Below are positions 50,683-60,018 of a DNA stretch of 62,666 nt, piece after piece. The stretch is taken from assembly GCA_001915575.1 (NCBI GenBank), contig MNQT01000015.1:1-62666 (forward strand), given 5' to 3'. The notes beneath the pieces are model-generated. The model had not been told where the DNA came from. It saw nothing but the letters and a program-made list of their open reading frames with translations, and did no database searches. Each line of letters begins with the position of its first letter. The stretch's first letter is position 1. The DNA comes from Bacteroides sp. CAG:1060_57_27. Its GTDB lineage: Bacteria; Bacteroidota; Bacteroidia; Bacteroidales; UBA932. The position numbers were made by a program, and so were the translations under genes.

Positions 50683-53595
50683 ATGAAGTCTCTGAAGTAT
50701 CTCTTCACGATGAGCCTGATGTTTCTCGGGCTCGTTTGTTTTGCACAGTCCGGGCAGACGGTGAAGGCCCTGCTGGTCGACGAAGGCACGGGCGAGCCTG
50801 TAGGCTTTGCCACGGTCTCCCTGACCCCTGCCGGGCAGACGGCGGTCAGCAAGTATGCGCAGTCTGCCGATGACGGACGCGTGACGCTGAACTCGGTCAA
50901 GGGCGGCAAGTACACGTTCAAGGTCGACCTGATGGGCTACAGGCCCTACAGCTCCGAAATTACGGTCGAGGGCAAGACCCTTGACCTCGGAACCATAAAG
51001 CTGTCGCTCGACGCTACGGTGCTCGACGCGGCGTCCGTGTCCGCGGTCGGAAATCCCGTGATCGTAAAGAAAGACACTGTGGAATATACCGCCTCGTCGT
51101 TCAAGACGACCGACAACGACATGCTTGAGGACCTGCTTAAGAAGCTTCCCGGCGTGGAGGTTTCCGACGACGGCAGCATCACAGCGAACGGAGAGACCAT
51201 ATCGAAGATAAGGATCGACGGCAAGGACTTCTTCCTCGACGACCCCCAGCTGGCCTCCAAGAACATCCCCGCGAAGATGGTCAACCGCCTCAAGATAATC
51301 CAGGAGAAATCGGAGGAGTCGCAGTTCACCGGCATAGACGACGGTGAGGAGGAGACGGTCATCGACCTTTCCGTGCAGCCCGAGATGATGCGCGGACTCT
51401 TCGGACAGATGACGGCCGGAGCCGGTACCGACGTTCCTTCGCAGGCTGAGATAGACCCCGACCTGAGGTACCTCGGCAACGCATTCATAGGACGCTTCAC
51501 CTCGAACTCCCAGATAAGCCTCATCCTCAACGGCAACAACACCAACAACCAGGGTTCCACGAACCGCTCGGGCAACATGATGATGGGTATGATGCGCGGC
51601 GGACGCAACGGCGGAATCACGACCTCGTACATGGCCGGTGTCAACGCTGCCGGCGACCTGTTCGACGACAGGATGGAGCTCGGCGGCAACTATATCTTCA
51701 ACAACAGCAACAACGATGTCGAGGAGAGCAGCCAGAGGACGACCTACCTCGAGGACAACAACCTCATCTACAACAGCAGTTCCCTGAACAACACCCGCTC
51801 CGGCGGCCACAGTTTCGGCCTGCGTATGGAGCACGAGTTCAGCAAGAACTCGTCGATACTGTTCGAGCCCCAGGTGAACTTCGGTACCGGAAGCTACATC
51901 CAGTCGAGCCGCGACACCACTTACAACGACGACCTTGCCGGCAATGTCTCCAAGGTCAACGAGGCATATACCGACAATACCGGAAGCAACAGGAATGTCA
52001 GCACCAGCGCCCGCTTCCTCTACCGCCAGAGGCTGGGCAAGGCCGGAAGGACCCTCACGGCCAACGTGAACTTCAGCTATTCGAACAACAAGCTCGACGG
52101 ACTCAACCAGAACGGCACCCGCTCGTTCGAAGACGGGACCGAGACCCTCGAGAGCGTCAACCAGAGCTTCGACAACCTGCAGCAGTCCACCTCCCTGAGG
52201 GGCAGGCTTACCTATACCGAGCCTCTTGCCGAGCGCCTCTTCCTCGAGGCCAACTACTCCTACAACTGGAGCCGTTCGCTGTCCGACAAGACCACCTACG
52301 ACCTCGACAACGGGGGAGCGATAGACTACAACTACTCCAACGAGATAGTCAACGAGGAGCAGCGCCAGCAGATCGGTGCCAACGTCATGTACCAGGGACA
52401 GAAGGTGCGCGCGCAGCTCGGCTTCTCCGCGATACCCACGAGGACATACAACAGCACCACCAAGTACGATGCCGTGGCCGAAACATACAGCCCGCAGGTG
52501 TACGACGACTTCAGGTGGAACTTCTCTCCTCAGGCCATGCTCTTCCTCGAGCCGAGCGACTACTTCTCCACGAGGATACGCTACCGCGGAAATACCAGCC
52601 AGCCTTCTACCTCGCAGCTGATGCCCGTGCCCGACAACTCGAACCCCCTCGACATAGCCTTCGGTAACCCTACGCTGACACCTTACTTCAGCCATAACAT
52701 CAACGCCGACATACGCTACTCCAACAGGGAGAAGTTCTCGTCCGCCAGCATAAGGCTCAGGGGAGGATTCACCCAGAACCCTATCGTAAGCGCAACCTGG
52801 TACGGCAGCAACGGCGCCCAGTACTCGATGCCTTTCAACGGTCCCGTGACGGCCAACGCCAGCGCGGACACCTTCATGAACATCCCCATAGGCGAATCAG
52901 GCTTCTTCGTGAACAACACCCTCGGGGCAAGCTGGCGCAGGGGAGCATCCTATGTGGGTACCGATATAGACATGTCGACATACGAGGATCCCGACAAGGG
53001 CTTCTATGACTTCATGGAAGAGTTCATCGACAAGTTCAACGACCCGACATACTATGCCGATCATATAACGGAGAACATCACGACCACCGTCACGATGAAC
53101 GAACGCCTGAGGCTCACCTACAGGACGGACTATCTCGAGGCGACGCTCGGCGGAAGGACGAGGATGAACAAGTCGTGGTATACGATTTCCACGATGCAGG
53201 ACCAGACGACCACCTGGAACAACCAGGTTTCCGCAGGACTCACCTGGGACTGGAGCTCTCTCGGCCTTACGCTCGAAGGTGACCTGGACTACAACTGGTA
53301 TAAGGGCTACAGTACGCCCCAGCCTTCGGAGTGCGTGCTCAACGCGGAGATATCCAAGCTCCTCTTCAACGACAGCGTGACCATCGCCCTGCGCGGCTAC
53401 GACCTGCTCGGCCAGTCCAAGAACCTGATGGTATCCGACAGCTCCAACTACCATACCGAGTCTGTCAACAATACCCTCGGACGCTATATCATAGTCTCCG
53501 TATCGTGGAGGTTCGGAACCATGGGAGGCGGACGTATGGGCGGAGGCCCCGGACGTGGTCCCGGCGGACCTCCTCCCGGAGGTCCTATGAGATAG
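50683..53595 (+). CDS. outer membrane beta-barrel protein (TonB-receptor-like, carboxypeptidase-regulatory N-domain)
   Basis: A 970-residue outer membrane protein. Signal peptide to about residue 22 (ending CFAQ), a carboxypeptidase regulatory-like domain (about 25-105), a plug-like region (about 125-215: DNDMLEDLLKKLPGVEVSDDGSI, KIRIDGKDFFLDDP) and a long barrel with repeated aromatic/Asn-rich strands. The C-terminal 20 residues are Gly-Pro-Arg-Met rich (GGGPGRGPGGPPPGGPMR), unlike the usual terminal Phe, so this tail may protrude. Belongs to the 'outer membrane beta-barrel family' without a recognisable TonB box. Starts 13 nt after ruvC. Confidence 0.88.
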   Translation: MKSLKYLFTMSLMFLGLVCFAQSGQTVKALLVDEGTGEPVGFATVSLTPAGQTAVSKYAQSADDGRVTLNSVKGGKYTFKVDLMGYRPYSSEITVEGKTLDLGTIKLSLDATVLDAASVSAVGNPVIVKKDTVEYTASSFKTTDNDMLEDLLKKLPGVEVSDDGSITANGETISKIRIDGKDFFLDDPQLASKNIPAKMVNRLKIIQEKSEESQFTGIDDGEEETVIDLSVQPEMMRGLFGQMTAGAGTDVPSQAEIDPDLRYLGNAFIGRFTSNSQISLILNGNNTNNQGSTNRSGNMMMGMMRGGRNGGITTSYMAGVNAAGDLFDDRMELGGNYIFNNSNNDVEESSQRTTYLEDNNLIYNSSSLNNTRSGGHSFGLRMEHEFSKNSSILFEPQVNFGTGSYIQSSRDTTYNDDLAGNVSKVNEAYTDNTGSNRNVSTSARFLYRQRLGKAGRTLTANVNFSYSNNKLDGLNQNGTRSFEDGTETLESVNQSFDNLQQSTSLRGRLTYTEPLAERLFLEANYSYNWSRSLSDKTTYDLDNGGAIDYNYSNEIVNEEQRQQIGANVMYQGQKVRAQLGFSAIPTRTYNSTTKYDAVAETYSPQVYDDFRWNFSPQAMLFLEPSDYFSTRIRYRGNTSQPSTSQLMPVPDNSNPLDIAFGNPTLTPYFSHNINADIRYSNREKFSSASIRLRGGFTQNPIVSATWYGSNGAQYSMPFNGPVTANASADTFMNIPIGESGFFVNNTLGASWRRGASYVGTDIDMSTYEDPDKGFYDFMEEFIDKFNDPTYYADHITENITTTVTMNERLRLTYRTDYLEATLGGRTRMNKSWYTISTMQDQTTTWNNQVSAGLTWDWSSLGLTLEGDLDYNWYKGYSTPQPSECVLNAEISKLLFNDSVTIALRGYDLLGQSKNLMVSDSSNYHTESVNNTLGRYIIVSVSWRFGTMGGGRMGGGPGRGPGGPPPGGPMR

Positions 53596-53661
53596 GATTT
53601 TTTTTCGATATTTGGCCTATGGCCACATATAACTGGTGCGCCTCGGCAATTGCAAGTAAAC

Positions 53662-53692
53662 TTGCATTGCTCTCGGCTTCTGCGTATATTTG
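53662..53692 (+). promoter_or_regulatory. promoter of the LysE-family gene
   Basis: A -33 TTG at 53662-53664 and a -7 TATATTTG at 53685-53692 are separated by 20 bp. Transcription should start at about 53696-53699, at or next to the GTG that begins the coding region. Confidence 0.65.
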
Positions 53693-53698
53693 CCGCTT

Positions 53699-54331
53699 GT
53701 GACTACAGAACTCATACGGGCTGCACTTGTCGGAGTCTGCGCAGCGGCTCCGGTAGGGCCTGTCCTGCTCCTGGTAATCCAGAAGACCTTGAGCAGAGGC
53801 AGGCTCGCCGGGATGTTGACGGGGCTTGGCGCCGCAGTGGGCGATTCGGCTTTCGCCACGATAGGGCTCCTGGCGCTGTCGCTTGCGGGGGACCTGCTGT
53901 CCCGTCACCAGGCAGTGCTTATGGTGGCCGGTGGTCTGCTGCTTGCCCTGGTGGGCTTTTCGATGTACAATTCGCATGTGCGCCTTGCGGCTGAAGGCGG
54001 CGGGAGCGACATCTCCGTATGGTCCTGCCCTTTACAGTCTATGGCCACGACCCTGTCGAATCCCGGGGCGATAGCCCTTGTCACGAGCCTGCTGGGAATA
54101 ATGCATCTCGGCTCCGGAACCACCGTCACTCCCGTTCCGCTGCTGGTGGCTGCGGTCTTCGCGGGCGAACTGGCATACTGGGTGCTGCTGGTCTCCGCTC
54201 TTTCGAGCTTCGTGCGGCTGAGGGAGAAGACGCTCGAGCGGGCCGGCAGGATTGCGGGAATCGTCGTATGGGGTTTTGCCGTCGTGCTGCTCGTCAAGGG
54301 AGCGCTGCTGTTTTTCAGGAATGTCAACTAA
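53699..54331 (+). CDS. LysE-family amino acid exporter
   Basis: A 210-residue inner membrane exporter of the LysE/RhtB class with about six hydrophobic segments. Conserved family stretch AAPVGPVLLLVIQKTLSRGR near the N-terminus, VGDSAFATIGLLALSLAG, and QSMATTLSNPGAIALVTSLLG. A GTG at 53699 is chosen as start: a TTG at 53690 lies inside the -7 box, so it could not be on the mRNA. The transcript is therefore probably leaderless or nearly so. Cargo unknown. Confidence 0.85.
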   Translation: MTTELIRAALVGVCAAAPVGPVLLLVIQKTLSRGRLAGMLTGLGAAVGDSAFATIGLLALSLAGDLLSRHQAVLMVAGGLLLALVGFSMYNSHVRLAAEGGGSDISVWSCPLQSMATTLSNPGAIALVTSLLGIMHLGSGTTVTPVPLLVAAVFAGELAYWVLLVSALSSFVRLREKTLERAGRIAGIVVWGFAVVLLVKGALLFFRNVN

Positions 54332-54346
54332 CAGTCTATATCATTA

Positions 54347-55144
54347 ATGGCTAGTGTAAAAGGATTTTTCAAGAACTGGATTGTCCGCAACCTTCTGCTT
54401 GCGGCCCTGTTCGTCTTGGCGCTGGTGCTGCTGTCTTCGCTCGTCCTGTCTACCTGCACCCGTCACGGGCAGAAGATAAGCGTGCCCGATTTCCGCGGGA
54501 TGAGCGTTCCGGAGGCCGCCGCCGCGGCTGCCGATGCCGGGATCACCGTGGTCGTCACTGATTCCGTGTATGTGAGGAGGATGGATCCTGGTGCGGTATA
54601 TATGCAGATTCCCAAGGCAGGCTCCGACGTGAAGGCCGGGCGCAAGATCCGCCTTACCACCAATACCATGCATCCCAGCGAGGTGTACATGCCTTCGCTC
54701 GTCGGAAGCTCTCTGCGCCAGGCGAAGTCCGAACTCGAGCGCAGCGGCCTGGAACTGGGCCGTCTGATATATGTGCGCGACATGGCCACGAACTATGTCC
54801 TGCGCCAGCAGTACCGGGGCACCGATGTCGCTCCGGGAGCCCCGCTTTCCAGCGGGACGGCGATAAATCTCGTGCTCGGGCTGAGCGATGACGATTCGAC
54901 GGCCGTTCCCGATGTTACGGGAGTGCGCTACAGGGATGCCGTCAGCATAATCCAGGACAACTCGCTCAACATCGGTTCGCTGCATTTCGATTCCTCCGTC
55001 AGGACCTATTCCGACTCCCTTTCGGCCCTGGTCTATGCCCAGAGCCCGAGGCCGGATTCCCTTTCGGTGAGGAGGGGAACCGGCGTGTCGCTCAGCCTCA
55101 CCGTAGACGAGGACAGGCTCAGACAGCACAGACAGGGACGGTGA
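54347..55144 (+). CDS. PASTA domain protein
   Basis: A 265-residue membrane-anchored protein. Short cytosolic N-terminus, one membrane helix (LLLAALFVLALVLLSSLVL, about 17-35), then three PASTA repeats outside (about 45-112 beginning ISVPDFRGMSVPEAAA; about 113-187; about 188-255 beginning VPDVTGVRYRDAVSII). No kinase domain is attached. In Bacteroidetes such stand-alone PASTA proteins usually lie next to rluD, as here, and may bind peptidoglycan. Stop overlaps the GTG/ATG start of rluD. Confidence 0.9.
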   Translation: MASVKGFFKNWIVRNLLLAALFVLALVLLSSLVLSTCTRHGQKISVPDFRGMSVPEAAAAAADAGITVVVTDSVYVRRMDPGAVYMQIPKAGSDVKAGRKIRLTTNTMHPSEVYMPSLVGSSLRQAKSELERSGLELGRLIYVRDMATNYVLRQQYRGTDVAPGAPLSSGTAINLVLGLSDDDSTAVPDVTGVRYRDAVSIIQDNSLNIGSLHFDSSVRTYSDSLSALVYAQSPRPDSLSVRRGTGVSLSLTVDEDRLRQHRQGR

Positions 55145-56163
55145 TGACGGACTGCGGAGAACTTTTCGAACATTTCAGGCTGGAAGTCGATGCCGGCCAG
55201 GCTCCTGTGCGCATAGACAGGTATATGTCCGAGCACATGGAGGACACCTCGCGCAGCCGTGTGCAGCAGGCTATCAAGGAAGGCTATGTGACTGTGAACG
55301 GCGAGCCCGCCAAGGCGAACTATGCCGTCCGCCCGGGCGATGTGATCAGCTTCTCCATGCCTTACAGGAGGAGGGGGCTCGAAATCGTTCCGCAGGACAT
55401 CCCCCTGAACATAGTATATGAGGACGAGGATGTGCTCGTGGTCGACAAGCCGGCGGGAATGGTCGTGCATCCGGGTCACGGGCACTACGAGGGTACGCTT
55501 ATAAACGCGCTCTCGCACCACCTCGGAATCTCCCAGGGACCGGAAGCCGAAGACGAGAGGATGGGCATACTCGTGCACAGGATAGACAAGGACACGAGCG
55601 GCCTGCTCGCCGTGGCGAAGAATCCCGAGTCGCAGCTGAAGCTGGCGAAGCAGTTCTTCGACCACAGCATAGACCGGCGCTATGTGGCCGTGGTGTGGGG
55701 CGACCTGCCCGAAGACGAGGGCACCATAGACGGGGACATAGGCAGGGATCCCGGCGACAGGCTGCGCTTCAAGGTGGTCGGCGAAGGCCGTGAGGGCAAG
55801 CATGCCGTGACCCACTACCGTGTCCTCGAACGTTTCGGATTCGTGACTTTCGTGGAGTGCCGCCTCGAGACGGGCCGCACGCATCAGATACGCGTACACA
55901 TGTCCAGCATCGGCCACCCGATTTTCAACGACGCCCGCTACGGCGGCAGCGAGATCCGCAAGGGTACGATATATACGAAATACCGTCAGTTCATAGCCAA
56001 CTGTTTCGAGCTCTGCCCGCGCCAGGCCCTGCATGCGCAGATCCTCGGCTTCGAGCATCCCCGTACGCGGCAGCAGCTCCGCTTCAGTTCCCCTCTTCCC
56101 GAAGATATGGCTGCTCTTCTGGACAAATGGAGGAAATACTGCAGCCAGATGCCCGAAGAATGA
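55144..56163 (+). CDS. rluD: RluD-type 23S rRNA pseudouridine synthase
   Basis: A 339-residue enzyme isomerising uridines in helix 69 of 23S rRNA. N-terminal S4 RNA-binding domain (VRIDRYMSEHM, VTVNGEPAKANYAVRPGD), then the catalytic domain with VDKPAGMVVHPG and the active-site Asp in VHRIDKDTSGLL near 149, and ETGRTHQIRVHM. ATG at 55144 is preferred to an overlapping GTG at 55141. Overlaps the PASTA gene stop and lnt start. Confidence 0.92.
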   Translation: MTDCGELFEHFRLEVDAGQAPVRIDRYMSEHMEDTSRSRVQQAIKEGYVTVNGEPAKANYAVRPGDVISFSMPYRRRGLEIVPQDIPLNIVYEDEDVLVVDKPAGMVVHPGHGHYEGTLINALSHHLGISQGPEAEDERMGILVHRIDKDTSGLLAVAKNPESQLKLAKQFFDHSIDRRYVAVVWGDLPEDEGTIDGDIGRDPGDRLRFKVVGEGREGKHAVTHYRVLERFGFVTFVECRLETGRTHQIRVHMSSIGHPIFNDARYGGSEIRKGTIYTKYRQFIANCFELCPRQALHAQILGFEHPRTRQQLRFSSPLPEDMAALLDKWRKYCSQMPEE

Positions 56164-57779
56164 AAAGACTTCCCGATGTCCGCCTGCTCATAGCCTGCAC
56201 GCTCTCGGCGGTGCTGCTGAGCATCCCGTGGCTGGTCCCGCATACCGGTGCGCTCGCCCTTGTCGGCTTCATACCGCTGCTGCTGGCCGATGCCGCGGCC
56301 GACAGGATAGGAATCAGGAGGTTCTTCCCGTACCATTTCTATACTTTCATACTCTGGAATACGCTCACCACTTTCTGGGTGTGCAATGCAACGGTCGGCG
56401 GAGGCATATTCGCGATAGTCGCCAATGCCGCGCAGATGTCGCTCGTGTGGACCCTGTTCCGCCTTGCAAGGCGCAGGCTTCCCGGTGCGGTCCCGTATGT
56501 CTTCCTCGCGGTGATGTGGATAGCATGGGAGGCCCGGTATTTCGAAGTCGACATCTCCTGGCCGTGGCTGGTCCTCGGCAACGCCTTCGCCACGAGCACG
56601 AAGAGCATACAGTGGTATGAGTATACCGGAACCCTCGGCGGCTCCCTGTGGGTATGGCTGGTGAACCTCGGTGCGTTCGGCCTGATATGTTCCGTCGCGG
56701 ACGGACGGTGGCACGCTTGGACGAAGGCCGCACGGATGTGCTCCTTTGCCGGAGTGGTGCTGGCGCTTGCCGGCCCACTGGTCCTTTCCAAGTGCATATA
56801 TGACAATTACGAAGAGGTTTCGGAAGGCAGCGTGGCCGTAGTCATCGCGCAGCCGAACCTCGACCCATACGAGAAGTTCGAGTCGCTTCCGCAGTCGGCC
56901 CAGACCGAAAGGCTGCTCTCGCTTTTCGACAGGGGGCTGGCCGATGTGCCGGATTCGTCGTCGGTGCTGCTGCTCGCGCCCGAGACCTTCACTTCGGACG
57001 TGGTGGTGAACGATATAGGCGCATCGCCGACCGTGCAGGCGTTCAGACGCTACCTTGCGTCCCGTCCCGGGACAGAGATGCTTTTCGGCGCCAGCGCGAT
57101 AGAGACTTTCGGCACGCGCAGCGCCCCGAGCCCGTGTGCGAGACGCTATGGCGACGGGTGGTACATCTCGCGCAACAGCGCTATCATGACAGGGCCGGAC
57201 TCTTCTGCGCAGATCTACCACAAGAGCAGACTCGTCGTGGGGGTCGAGATGACTCCTTATCCCAAGATCTTCGTCCCGGTGGACGATTTCCTTGCCGACC
57301 TGTTCGGCCTGTATTCGCTGATGGGAAGGTGTGAAGGTCAGGAAGAGCCGTCGGTGCTGCGTTTCGGCATCGTGCCCCTCGGATGCGCGATATGCTATGA
57401 GTCCGTGTACGGAAAGTTCTGTACGGGCTATGTCAGGGCAGGCGCGCAGGCCATGACGGTAATCACCAACGACGCATGGTGGGGCGACACCCCCGGATAC
57501 CGTCAGCACCTCAGCTATTCGCGGCTCAGGGCCATAGAGCTCCGCAGGGACATAGCCCGCTGCGGCAATACCGGCATATCGTGCTTCATAGACCAGAGGG
57601 GAGAGATAGTTTCCAGCACGCCATGGTGGGAGCAGGCCGTGCTCTCAGGGAGCCTGAACCTCAACGGCAGCCAGACTTTCTTCGTGCGCAACGGCGACAT
57701 GGTGGGGCGCATCTCCACGCTGGCCTTCATCCTGCTTGCCGCGCTGCTCGCGGTAAGGTTCATAATGCCCAGACGATAG
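56160..57779 (+). CDS. lnt: apolipoprotein N-acyltransferase
   Basis: Adds the third acyl chain to lipoproteins in the inner membrane. 539 residues with about seven membrane segments and a periplasmic nitrilase domain carrying the catalytic Glu in LLAPETF near 275, Lys in IYHKSRLV near 354 and Cys in LGCAICYESVY near 412. ATG at 56160 overlaps the rluD stop (ATGA). The last 20 bp overlap the 3' end of convergent ung. It matches the many lipoproteins encoded in this window. Confidence 0.93.
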   Translation: MKRLPDVRLLIACTLSAVLLSIPWLVPHTGALALVGFIPLLLADAAADRIGIRRFFPYHFYTFILWNTLTTFWVCNATVGGGIFAIVANAAQMSLVWTLFRLARRRLPGAVPYVFLAVMWIAWEARYFEVDISWPWLVLGNAFATSTKSIQWYEYTGTLGGSLWVWLVNLGAFGLICSVADGRWHAWTKAARMCSFAGVVLALAGPLVLSKCIYDNYEEVSEGSVAVVIAQPNLDPYEKFESLPQSAQTERLLSLFDRGLADVPDSSSVLLLAPETFTSDVVVNDIGASPTVQAFRRYLASRPGTEMLFGASAIETFGTRSAPSPCARRYGDGWYISRNSAIMTGPDSSAQIYHKSRLVVGVEMTPYPKIFVPVDDFLADLFGLYSLMGRCEGQEEPSVLRFGIVPLGCAICYESVYGKFCTGYVRAGAQAMTVITNDAWWGDTPGYRQHLSYSRLRAIELRRDIARCGNTGISCFIDQRGEIVSSTPWWEQAVLSGSLNLNGSQTFFVRNGDMVGRISTLAFILLAALLAVRFIMPRR

Positions 57780-58428
57780 GCGTCTTTCCTTCCGATTCGA
57801 GTATCCCGTTCGCCTTCGAGAAGTGGCGGCAGCCGAAGAACGCCCCTCCTGCGAGAGGGGAGGGATGCGCCGCCTGCAGTATGCTGTGCCTGGAAGGGTC
57901 TATCAGGGGCGCCTTGCTTCGGGCGAAGTTCCCCCAGAGCATGAACACCACTCCGCTGCACCTGTCCGATACCGTGCGTATCACGGAGTCCGTGAAAGTC
58001 TGCCAGCCTATGCGGCTGTGCGAGGCTGCCTGGCCGGCCCTTACGGTGAGCACGCTGTTGAGCAGCAGCACGCCCTGCCTCGCCCACGGCTCGAGGTCGG
58101 TCCTGCCGGACATCCTGATGCCGAGGTCGTCCTCTATTTCCTTGAATATGTTCTTCAGGGACGGGGGAGCCGGAACGCCGTCCGGAACGGAAAACGACAG
58201 CCCCATGGCCTGACGCGGCCCGTGATAGGGATCCTGTCCGAGTATCACCACCTTGACCTTGTCCAGGGGACAGAGGTCGAAAGCCCTGAAAATAAGTCTG
58301 CCTGGAGGATATATGGTCACTCCTGCCGCCTTTTCCGCGTGCAGCGTCGCCGCGAGCCGTGCGAAATACGGTTTCTCGAATTCCGGAGCCAGAACTTCTT
58401 TCCAGCTGCTTTCTATGCTTACTTCCAT
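57760..58428 (-). CDS. ung: uracil-DNA glycosylase
   Basis: Removes uracil from DNA. 222 residues, family 1: catalytic water-activating Asp in VVILGQDPYHGP near 65 and HPSPLAG near 187, plus LLLNSVLTVRAGQAASH. Convergent with lnt (20-bp overlap) and divergent from coaD. No exact promoter box is found upstream. Confidence 0.97.
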   Translation of the reverse strand: MEVSIESSWKEVLAPEFEKPYFARLAATLHAEKAAGVTIYPPGRLIFRAFDLCPLDKVKVVILGQDPYHGPRQAMGLSFSVPDGVPAPPSLKNIFKEIEDDLGIRMSGRTDLEPWARQGVLLLNSVLTVRAGQAASHSRIGWQTFTDSVIRTVSDRCSGVVFMLWGNFARSKAPLIDPSRHSILQAAHPSPLAGGAFFGCRHFSKANGILESEGKTPIVWAL

Positions 58429-58500
58429 TTTAAGGGAGATAAAAAACCTTCAATTTGTGTTTTGCGGCGTAAAGATAAGGTTATTTGCAGTAAAAATGCG

Positions 58501-58508
58501 TAAATTTG
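58501..58508 (+). promoter_or_regulatory. coaD -7 promoter box
   Basis: TAAATTTG, an exact TAnnTTTG match, ends 7 bp before the coaD ATG, implying a leader of only about 1-4 nt. Confidence 0.55.
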
Positions 58509-58515
58509 AAGCATT

Positions 58516-58986
58516 ATGACAACTAAGGCGCTATTTCCCGGTTCGTTCGACCCTTTCACGGCCGGTCATCTGAATATACTCGCGAGGGCGCTGACCATGT
58601 TCGACGAGGTGGTCGTGGCCGTGGGCGTCAACGAGGACAAGAAGGGCTTCTTCTCCAATGGACAGAGGCTGGACATAATAGCCCGGTCCACCCGCGGCAT
58701 GGACAATGTGTCGGCCATAGAATATGACGGGCTTACCGTGGACATATGCCGCAGCCTTGGCATACGCCACATAGTCAGGGGAGTGCGCAACATGCTCGAC
58801 TTCGAGAACGAGAGGGCTATCGCCGACGCGAACAGGCGCCTGGCCCCCGAGATAGAGACGATAATAATCCCTACGGCCCAGGAGTTCGCGCACATATCCT
58901 CGTCGGCCGTCAGGGACCTTCTCCGGCATCACGGCGACACCTCGCTGTTCCTGCCGGCGGGAGTGAAGATTCCACAGGTGCTATGA
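58516..58986 (+). CDS. coaD: pantetheine-phosphate adenylyltransferase
   Basis: Fourth step of coenzyme A synthesis: transfers AMP from ATP to 4'-phosphopantetheine. 156 residues, with the nucleotide-binding GSFDPFTAGHLNI at residues 9-21 (TxGH-like motif) and the C-terminal signature SSSAVRDLLRHHGD. The -7 box is only 7 bp from the ATG. Stop overlaps the next gene as ATGA. Confidence 0.97.
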   Translation: MTTKALFPGSFDPFTAGHLNILARALTMFDEVVVAVGVNEDKKGFFSNGQRLDIIARSTRGMDNVSAIEYDGLTVDICRSLGIRHIVRGVRNMLDFENERAIADANRRLAPEIETIIIPTAQEFAHISSSAVRDLLRHHGDTSLFLPAGVKIPQVL

Positions 58987-59801
58987 TGAGGAGACTGACC
59001 TTGCTTGTCCTTGCCGTCCTCGCCCCGCTCGTCTGCCGGGCGCAGGAGGATGACCCCGACCGGTACCACGGGCTCGACAGCCTGCTTACCGAATTCTACG
59101 CCGCCCTCCAGCCGGAGAGCGTGGAGGTGAAGTGCGGCGAGTTCGACGCGCTTATCTCCACCTGCCGCGATTCCCTTACGCGCCAGCATGTCACGCTGCG
59201 CATACTCGACCACTATATGCATTCGCGCGTAATGGGTGAGGAGGGCGTGGCAATCCATATCTACGACAAATGGCTCGAGCCCGGCCTCGTCAAGGCCACG
59301 AGCGAATTCGAGCTGATGGACGCGGAGCTGTTCGCCAACTGCAACCGCCGCTCCCTGATAGGGATGAAGGCCGAGAAGATAGAGCTTCAGATGCCCGGGG
59401 GAGGATACCGCACCGTTCCCGAAGACGGGAAGATAGCCGTGCTGTTCTTCTACGACACGGCCTGTGCGAAATGCCGGCTCGAGGCGGCCGCGCTTCCTTC
59501 CGTGCTGCAGGAGGTGGACTTCCCGATGAACTTCTATGCCGTGTATGTCGGCTACGACAAGCGTGAATGGAAGGCGTTCCGCAGGAACTTCAGGCTCAAG
59601 GGCATGAAGGACATAAGCCTCGTGCATCTCTGGGATCCGGAAATGGAATCAGGATACCAGATGATCTACGGCGTCACCGCCACTCCCCGCATGTTCGTGA
59701 CATGGACTGACGGTGAAATCATAGGACGCAGGCTCGAGGTCTCGAACCTGCAGCAGATCATAGAATACATAAGGATTGTAAATGGCACGGCGCAGGAGTA
59801 G
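58983..59801 (+). CDS. exported thioredoxin-fold protein
   Basis: A 272-residue protein with a signal peptide (RRLTLLVLAVLAPLVCRAQ). The C-terminal half is a thioredoxin-like domain: IAVLFFYDTACAKCRLEAAALP with the CxxC motif CAKC near 163, and a cis-proline region YGVTATPRMFVTW. The N-terminal half (about 20-135) has no obvious motif, as in the DUF5106/TlpA-like family of Bacteroidetes. Probably a periplasmic thiol-disulfide reductase. Overlaps coaD and the next small gene. Confidence 0.82.
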   Translation: MMRRLTLLVLAVLAPLVCRAQEDDPDRYHGLDSLLTEFYAALQPESVEVKCGEFDALISTCRDSLTRQHVTLRILDHYMHSRVMGEEGVAIHIYDKWLEPGLVKATSEFELMDAELFANCNRRSLIGMKAEKIELQMPGGGYRTVPEDGKIAVLFFYDTACAKCRLEAAALPSVLQEVDFPMNFYAVYVGYDKREWKAFRRNFRLKGMKDISLVHLWDPEMESGYQMIYGVTATPRMFVTWTDGEIIGRRLEVSNLQQIIEYIRIVNGTAQE

Positions 59802-60018
59802 GAAATATGCCGGGGTGGATCCGGAATATCTCCGGCACCAGAAGGAGACCCTGAGACGGATTTACCGCAAGTCCGTGCTGTTCAACGCACAGGAACTTGC
59901 GGCAATCGACGAGTACTGCAGGCGCTTCAACTTCAGTTCGCGCTCCGCGCTGATACGCAAGGCCGTTATGGAGCAGGTGCTCAGCGGCCTCGACAAGAGT
60001 CATCCTACGCTTTTCTAG
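59782..60018 (+). CDS. small ribbon-helix-helix-like DNA-binding protein
   Basis: A 78-residue basic protein. After an Arg-rich N-terminus (ARRRSRKY) the core reads SVLFNAQELAAIDEYCRRFNFSSRSALIRKAVMEQVL, the strand-helix-helix pattern of CopG/Arc-type regulators. Overlaps the thioredoxin gene by 20 bp and meets lon tail to tail with a 4-bp overlap. Target unknown. Confidence 0.75.
   Translation: MARRRSRKYAGVDPEYLRHQKETLRRIYRKSVLFNAQELAAIDEYCRRFNFSSRSALIRKAVMEQVLSGLDKSHPTLF

Noticed and set aside
50659..52695. 678-codon minus-strand frame inside the outer membrane barrel gene
   Set aside because: Antisense shadow of a gene with signal peptide and domain structure.
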